Shown here: positions 57,541-64,000 of the stretch, one piece after another
Layout of the letters: each line of letters starts with the position of its first letter
Position numbering within the stretch: the first letter of the stretch is position 1
NCBI GenBank assembly: GCA_963921195.1
Contig: OY992537.1
Coordinates: forward strand, 61,802,400 to 61,866,399
Length of the DNA stretch: 64,000 nucleotides
Direction: 5' to 3'
Source: Pegoplata infirma
Lineage: Eukaryota; Arthropoda; Insecta; Diptera; Anthomyiidae
Position numbers and translations under genes: made by a program
Notes under the pieces: generated by a model
Seen by the model: only the letters and a program-made list of their open reading frames with translations
Told to the model about the DNA's origin: nothing
Database searches by the model: none

Positions 57541-58165
57541 TTTTTTTAAAGAATTTAAGAGCTGAAAATTATCTTTTAAATACTTTTCCCTGAATGTGCT
57601 ACACATTTTTTAAATTTTAACATGATAATGTTTTTAGGCTGGTGTTTAATTTTAAAAAAGTTGCAGGACGCCACCTCAGTTTGAATATATATGTAAGCGC
57701 ACAAGTAACGAAAAAGAAAACAAGAATTACTATTTTCATTTTCTTAAAACCAAAAAATTTAATAACTTGGGTTTGTAACTTGAATAATAATAATTCACCT
57801 CATGGTGAATAAAACCGTTTTTCACCAGCTAATGAATAAAAAGTAACATAATTATTTTTCAACAAAAAAAACTTTTTTTTCATAAATTTTTTTCATTTTT
57901 TTTCCATCAAAATTTTTTTTCCATCAATTTTTTTTCCATCATTTTTTTTTCATAAAATTTTTTTTTCATAAAATTTTTTTTTCATCAAATTTTTTTCATC
58001 AATTTTTTTTTTTCATAATTTATTTTTTATCAATTTTTTTTTTTCATCAACTTTTTTAAAATTAAACACCAGCCTAAAAACATTATCATGTTAAAATTTA
58101 AAAAATGTGTAGTACATTCAGGGAAAAGTATTTAAAAGATATTTTTCAGCTCTTAAATTCTTTAA
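57541..58165. mobile_element. Poly-T/CATCA array element, inverted-end copy
   Basis: About 115 bases at each end are complementary: AATTTAAGAGCTGAAAATTA and the matching right arm, then TTAACATGATAATGTTTTTA (57618) with its complement ending 58097. The paired dyads are at 57793-57810 and, damaged, 57821-57836. T-run/CATCA sequence fills the middle. Confidence 0.8.
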
Positions 58166-58725
58166 AAAAAATTTTTTTTCATCAAATTTTTTTTTCATCA
58201 TTTTTTTTTTTCATCATAATTTTTTTTTTCATCAAAAATTTTTTTTTCATCAAAATTTTTTTTTTCATAAATTTTTTTGTTTTTTCATGAAATTTTTTTT
58301 TTATCAAATTTTTTTTTATTAAAATTTGTTTTCATAAATTTTTTTTTATCATATTTTTTTATCAATTTTTTTCATCAAATTTTGTTTATCAAATTTTTTA
58401 TTATCAATTTTTTTCTCACAAAAATTTTGTTTTTTGTCAATTTTTTTTTTATTATTTTTTTTTCATCAAATTTTTTTTTATTAAAATTTTTTTTCATAAA
58501 TTTTTTTTTATCATATTTTTTTTATCAATTTTTTTCATCAAATTTTGTTTATCAAATTTTTTATTATCAATTTTTTTCTCACCAAAAAAAAAAATTTTTT
58601 CATATTTTTTTCTCATCAATATTTTTTTACATCAAAAAATTTTTCTTTTTATAAAAAAAATTTATCAAAAACTTTTTTTCATCAAAATTTTTTTTCACCA
58701 AAAATTTTGGGTTCACTAAATTTTT
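58166..58725. repeat. T-run/CATCA array
   Basis: Irregular units of T-runs separated by CATCAA, ATCAA or CATAAA, with two near-identical stretches about 185 bases apart (58300-58420, 58485-58605). It ends CACCAAAAATTTTGGGTT, as the array near 31455 does. Confidence 0.8.
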
Positions 58726-58819
58726 TTATACCCTCCAACTACAGTATGGGGGTATACTCACTTTGTCATTCCGTGTGTAATGCATCAAAATATATGTCTA
58801 GGACCCCATAAAGTATATA

Positions 58820-59970
58820 TGGAGCTAAAACACCTCAATTCAACCGAGGAGTTGACCGCACCCCCTCCAAATTTAATGAAATTATGTACTGGGGTTTACT
58901 TTAACAAAAAAGAGATTTTGCCAATTTTTCAGGCTTCTGGTGATTTCAGTATTCGAGATATTAGGTCTTGAAAATTACCAAAATCGTATATATTTGACAA
59001 AAGTGTTCCGAGATAAATAAAGATAACTCGAAAAGTAAAAACACTACAGGTCTCAGTCAGGTTGCAAATAATAGGTAATGAGACAGCCTTTAAAATGGCA
59101 TTCCCCAAGATTTTTTTTGAAAAAGGTCAAAGGTCATTGATTTTAACCTTCATTTTTGGAGAGCTATATCTCAAAAAATTCGTTTTTCTGAATGTTTTTG
59201 ACGTGCTGAGTCCAAATATGACCTTTGAACTGGTCTATCGCTATTACTTTTCAAGATATCAGCACATAAATGTGTAAAAATTGCTCAAATGCTATTGCTG
59301 TGTTTCTTTGAACATTTAGGTGCATATATCTTGAAAAGTAATAACGATAGACCAGTTCAAAGGTCATATTTGGACTCAGCACGTCAAAAACATTCAGAAA
59401 AACGAATTTTGGTACCAGAATTTCAAAGACAAAAAAAATATTTTTTTTTTCTAAGGGAAATTACACCGCTTTTTCTTTCCTGTCACAATGTTTCTATTAA
59501 TATAAAAAGTTCCAATGAAGTCTCCATCCTGAAAATTTAAACTTAAGTAGTGTAGGTGATTCTTAACAACATATATTTTTTCCAAAATTTTAAAAATATC
59601 ATTTTTTGAGATATAGCTCTCCAAAAATGAAGGTTAAAATCAATGACCTTTGACCTTTTTCAAAAAAAATCTTGGGGAATGCCATTTTAAAGCCTGTCTT
59701 ATTACCTATTATTTGCAACCTGACTGAGACCTGTATTTGTATTACTTTTTGAGTTATATTTATTTATCTCAAAATACTTTTGTCAAATATTTACGATTTT
59801 GCCAATTTTCAAGACCCCATATCTCGGGAAGAAAAACTACCAGAAGTCCAAAATTTTGGCACTATGATTTTTTTGTAAGGGCCCAACTATATTCCAAGTT
59901 TCATAAAATTTGAAAGGGGTAAGGTCAAAAATGCTACTTTTTTCGGTTGAATTGAGGTGTTTTAACTCTA
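58820..59970. mobile_element. Long foldback, AAAACACCTCAATTCAACC ends
   Basis: TGGAGCTAAAACACCTCAAT and ATTGAGGTGTTTTAACTCTA are the outer ends. GACCAGTTCAAAGGTCATAT and its complement, and GGTCAAAGGTCATTGATTTT and its complement, show the arms run almost to the centre near 59300. The target is ambiguous, possibly TA. Confidence 0.85.
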
Positions 59971-59971
59971 T

Positions 59972-61317
59972 GGGGCATTCCATGTGAAATCGGACATTTT
60001 GAAAAACCTTTTTTTTAGATTTTCCCAATTTGTTTACAGTTTTTAGTACCCTTCGAAAACTCCTTTGTGGTAAATTTTCAGATTTTTTTGATGACCCGTT
60101 CGAAAGATATCGAATTTTTAAAAATTGGTAGTTTGTTCCTTTACTCAAACTTCTTTTAATCATAACTTCTTCAATAATGGTCCAAATTTCGAATGTTTTT
60201 TTTTTTTAAATTTTTGCTTTTTTACGTACTTTCTAAAAAAATCCCAAAAAATTCTTAAAAGCGCTCTAGTATGCGATTTTTAAGTTTTAAAATTTATCTC
60301 CACTCCCTAAGTAGGCTCCCATACAAATAACAGTTGGAGCAAATTTTATAAAAATGTAATTTTGTATGGGAGCCTACTTAGGGAGTGGAGAATGGCGTAA
60401 GTATGTTTTGAAAAAATGTTGTAGGGTAAAAATAAATGGGGGTCGGTGTCACTAATGACCCCTCTCGGACGCACCATTGGACCGGTAGAAGCTGATTAAA
60501 TAAAACAAATTTACAAAAAATAAAATAAATTGTATGGGGACCGCCTTAACAGTTAAAGATAGAGGGTAGGTGTGTTCAGAGAAAATGTTTGGACTAAAAA
60601 AATATTGTCGGTCGGTCATAATTTTGTTGCTCTAAGGGCACTATTAGGGCAGTTAGAGCGGTTGGAACAAATTTTAAAAAAATGTCGTTTTGTGTGGGAG
60701 CCCCCTCAGAAATTGGAGATAGGGTATTAGTTTGTTCCAAAGAAATGTTAAGACGTAAAAATTAATGGGGGTCGGTCTTATAAAGGACCCCTCTATGACG
60801 CACCATTGGAGCAGTAGAAATGATTTTAAGATTGGAAAATTACAATAAAATTTTTTCAAAAAATTTTAAAAAATAGTAATAATCGTTATCCCACGATCTT
60901 CCTGGGCAAAAAATTTGTAGAATTGATAGAAGTTTTACACAAAAAAATTTAAAAAAAAGTCGAAGAGTACAAACATTTTCAAAAATGAGATTTAAATTTT
61001 AAAACTTAAAAATCGCGTACTAGAGCGCTTTTAAGAATTTTTTGGGATTTTTTTTGGAAAGTACGTAAAAAAGCAAAAATTTTGAAAAAAAAAAGTTTGA
61101 AATTTGGACCATTATTGAAGAAGTTATGATTAAAAGAAGTTTGAGTAAAGGAACAAACTACCAATTTTTAAAAATTCGATATCTTTTGAACGGGTCATCA
61201 AAAAAATCTGAAAATTTACCACGATGGAGTTTTCGAAGGGTACTAAAAACTGTAAACAAATTGGGAAAATCTAAAAAAAAAGTTTTTCAAAGTGTCCGAT
61301 TTCACATGGAATGCCCC
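59972..61317. mobile_element. CATTCCATGT foldback family, best-preserved copy
   Basis: The arms GGGGCATTCCATGTGAAATC and GATTTCACATGGAATGCCCC extend about 320 bases each (TTTTTGATGACCCGTTC with GAACGGGTCATCAAAAA). The body (60350-60850) has two related units with GCACCATTGGA(C/G)C, TTAGGGCAGTTAGAGCGGTT and GGGTCGGTGTCACTAATGAC. It sits in the TATA tract of the mini-me. Frames in the arms are not genes. Confidence 0.9.
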
Positions 61318-61486
61318 ATATATTATTGATCAGTGATCGATTCTAAAACATTCTAGCGATGTCCGTCCGTCTGTAGTTAACACGATGCAGTCCAAAATAA
61401 AAGAGCTAGACTCCCGACATTTGGCACGAATATGTCTTATGTTCCTAGGCAGGTTAAGTTCGTAAATGAGCAAAATCGGACCAGGG

Positions 61487-63832
61487 CACAGTGATTCGTT
61501 CCCATATATCGAGTGGGCAAAAATAGAATATTGGTCGCAGATTTCTGAAATTTGGTACACTAGCATTAAACGATCTAATCAAGAAAAAAACGAGTTTTTG
61601 GAAAAATCGGAGCAAGGACACGCCTACCCCCCATATATCCTGAAATTTAAATATGTGATTAAAACTACAAAACTGGTCACAAAATTCCCAAACTTTGTCA
61701 ATATTATCAATTTTGTTATAGTATTTTATGTGTAAATTTTTTTTTAGATTGAAGCAAGGACTCGCGTGGCTGCCATATATCCTTTTTCTTAAAAATATTG
61801 TAAATCGCTCAAAAATTACTCGATACCCTTGAAATTTTTTGTAAAAATTTAAGTAAGTGATGTCAATCTGTGTGCCAAATTTCGCTGAAATCGGTTCTGT
61901 AAAACAAAAGTTATTTGTATATCCTTTTTAAAAACTGCAATAAAGTTTTTATCACAAAAATAAAATAGAAAGAGTTGTCAACGATTTTCCAAATTTGGTA
62001 CGCAAACACAAAATTAATTAATAGAAAAAATATAAAAATTTTGAGCAAATCGGTCGAAGGACATTTGTACCTGTCGTATATCCTGAAATTTAAAAGTGGA
62101 GTTTTAGCCACAAAACTTGATATAAAATTACTTAACTTAGTTATTGTCTTTGAAATTTAGATAACTATCGACGTACAACCTTTGTATTTTAATCTGAGCA
62201 AGGACTCGCGTGGCTGCCATATATCCTTTTTCTTGAAATCGCTTTAACTATTTTAAAAATCTTTTAATTGCTATCAAATTTTTAATATAGATTTGATCAA
62301 ATGGCGTTAATAAGTGTGCCCAATGTCGTTGAGTTGCTTGCAGTAACAAAAAAGCTGTTAATGTATCCTTTTTTTTTAATTTAGTCAAAAATATAAAAAT
62401 ACATAATAACTGCAAAAACAAAACATTCTCAACACTTATTTCCTATTGCATTACGAAAATAAATTTATTCAAAATAAGTTTTAAGTAAACTCGTTTAATA
62501 CTTGCTTTATTTCTAAGTATATACCCCGTTAATAACAAAAAACTTAAAAAAAAAAAAATTTTTTTGGTACTTCAAATTTTTATTTATTTTTTTTTTTTCG
62601 TTTTTTTCAAAAACTTAGTTATTTTTATTATTTGATCGTATAGAAAACAGTTCAGGATGTTAAAAAAATCAATAAAAAATAATTTTTAAGTACGAACTTT
62701 TTTTATGTATCTCAAAAAAAATTTTGGTTTTGATTTGGGATACCAACGAAAATCAAATACTGGTTTTAAAGCAAAATGGCCCACTATATACTTATTTTAT
62801 CTAATTATTTACTATAAATTTATGGTATACAATACAATAAATCCCTTAATATAAAAAACACTAAAATGTTGATGTATTTTTTAAATTTATTTACAGTAAA
62901 TAAAATAATTTAAAAAGAAAATAATCCAATTTTAGATTTTTTTTAATTTTTTTTTTTTTTCAACTTAAAAAAAAAAAAACTTAGTTATTTTTATTTTTTG
63001 ATCTTATAAAACATAGTTAAAGCTACAAAAAAAATAAAAAACAAAAAAATTTTATTCACGAACTTTTTTTATGAAGGCCATTAAAATTTGGTGATTTTGG
63101 GGATTTTAGTAAAAGTCATAGATAACTTTTAAAGCAAAACGGCCCACGTACTGCATAATTTTTTTCTGATTTTTTATTATATTTTTACAGAATACTATAT
63201 AATATATGAATGTGTAAAGAAAAAATACTTAATATTGGATTTTTTTCTAAAATTTTTTCCATTAATAATACAGCTTTTGAAAAAAATTAAATAAAGACAC
63301 AAAAAAAACATAACTTTTTTCCAACTTCAGACAAAAACTTAGTTATTTTTATTGTTTTCCCTAATAAACCATAGTCCGAGCTATCGAAAAAGCGAAAAAA
63401 ATAATTTTTTGACTCACGAACTTTTTTTATGCATTCCATCAAAATTTGTCAATTTTTGGGGATTCGGTAGAAAAAATATAGATTTCAGAGCATTACAAAA
63501 ATGTGTTTTAAGATAAATTCTAAAAAATTGCAAATACATCTTTTAGCAAATATATTTAAGTAACTTTTGCAAAAAAAAGTTCGTTGATTTCTTTAAAATT
63601 CGATTTTTCATAATTATTTTAGTAAACCTATAAAATTCAATTTTTTTGTTTACACATAATAGCGTAAAATTTCCATACTTTAGCGCCCTCTTGTGGCAAC
63701 ATATGACTTCTTAAAAATCAGAAAAGCACATATTTTTTCTAGTTAACTGTTAAACTATAAAAATACAAAAAATTATCAACATTGAAGACATACTTCTTTT
63801 TTTGATTTTTGCCAATGAAACGAATCACTGTG
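61487..63832. mobile_element. CACAGTGATTCGTT element, 5-bp duplication
   Basis: Ends CACAGTGATTCGTT and AACGAATCACTGTG, flanked by CAGGG (61482-61486, 63833-63837). The left half has two direct copies, about 445 bases apart, of a unit with GCAAGGACTCGCGTGGCTGC and CATATATCCTTTTTCTT. The right half has three copies of a 360-bp unit with ACTTAGTTATTTTTATT and CGAACTTTTTTTATG. No transposase is seen. The superfamily is unknown. Confidence 0.82.
62570..63440. repeat. 360-bp imperfect tandem repeat, three copies
   Basis: AACTTAGTTATTTTTATT recurs near 62612, 62978 and 63336, and CGAACTTTTTTTATG near 62694, 63058 and 63418. Spacing is 358-367. Confidence 0.8.
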
Positions 63833-64000
63833 CAGGGGGAAAAAAGTTCCCCCTTGAAGAACTAAACCCACCTATGAAAAATACCATATTTTTACATGAT
63901 TTTTTGTGTTTTTGTTTAACAAATCCAACATTTTTATACTACAAGAAGTTCAAAGTCCTGCAATTGGACCCACAGAATTAGAAAATATCGGTTTTCGGTC

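Larger units (their letters stand above)
58731..64000 (-). mobile_element. mini-me/DINE-1-like element, subfamily II, split by three insertions
   Basis: ATACCCTCCAACTACAGTAT (3' hairpin), GACCCCATAAAGTATATA, then after two insertions TATTATTGATCAGTGATCGA, GCGATGTCCGTCCGTCTG, CAAAATCGGACCAGGG, and after the third insertion GAAGAACTAAACCCACCTAT. It runs off the window. Insertions lie at 58820-59970, 59972-61317 and 61487-63832. Confidence 0.85.

Noticed and set aside
59837..60163. 108-codon frame, also present near 61126-61329
   Set aside because: The duplicate frame comes from the inverted arms of one foldback and has no recognisable domain or codon signal.

Overview
This window looks like non-coding, very AT-rich euchromatin or intron from a dipteran insect, probably a brachyceran (muscoid-type) fly. 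That assignment is inference. It rests on repeated short elements carrying a (GTCY)n proto-microsatellite, the hallmark of dipteran mini-me/DINE-1 (Helentron-related) elements, together with insect-type Helitrons, Penelope-type hammerhead motifs and tRNA-derived modules. I find no cellular protein-coding gene. The open frames are short, run through simple sequence or inverted-repeat arms, and have no recognisable domains. The only protein trace is a decayed Tc1/mariner transposase fragment near 4 kb, present once in each arm of a foldback.

Layout. 1-6.1 kb: a 35-bp satellite split by a Tc1-like foldback (itself split by a TA-inserting element) and by a small element with two divergent tRNA-like modules. 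6.2-8.5 kb: mini-me copies. 8.6-11.2 kb: a duplicated repeat unit with two insertions. 11.3-13.7 kb: inverted Penelope-like fragments with hammerhead-ribozyme-like motifs, one split by a Helitron whose empty site is present in the other copy. 14.2-18.0 kb: terminal-inverted-repeat elements. 18.7-28.0 kb: a cluster of mini-me copies, several in tandem, hosting hAT-like, CATTCCATGT and TA-inserting elements. 28.6-31.5 kb: tRNA-like modules, an inverted repeat and a poly-T/CATCA array element. 31.6-38.2 kb: a nest of at least four levels (mini-me remnant, CCCAGC element, Helitron with two internal tandem arrays, foldback with more material inside). 38.9-43.0 kb: more MITEs and a hAT-like element. 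43.0-44.7 kb: the clean 35-bp satellite with a higher-order repeat. 45.9-50.5 kb: nested MITEs, a hAT MITE with a perfect 8-bp target duplication, the poly-A/GATGA array and a mini-me. 51.3-53.2 kb: TAGGGTG foldbacks inside a mini-me. 53.3-58.7 kb: a pogo/Tigger-like end, more MITEs, a Penelope fragment and a second poly-T/CATCA block. 58.7-64.0 kb: one mini-me split by three insertions and running off the window.

The window is therefore a layered record of transposition. Nested copies and intact empty sites fix target duplications and relative ages for many elements. The most distinctive points are the hammerhead-like motifs with a U3-A8 pair in place of C3-G8, the recurrent pair of divergent tRNA-like modules, the compensatory change in the 5' hairpin of two mini-me subfamilies, the CATTCCATGT foldback family that repeatedly lands in the TATA tract of mini-me or Helitron ends, and the Helitron carrying about 36 copies of a TATAAAA-containing 16-mer. 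All assignments come from reading the sequence; none was checked against a database.
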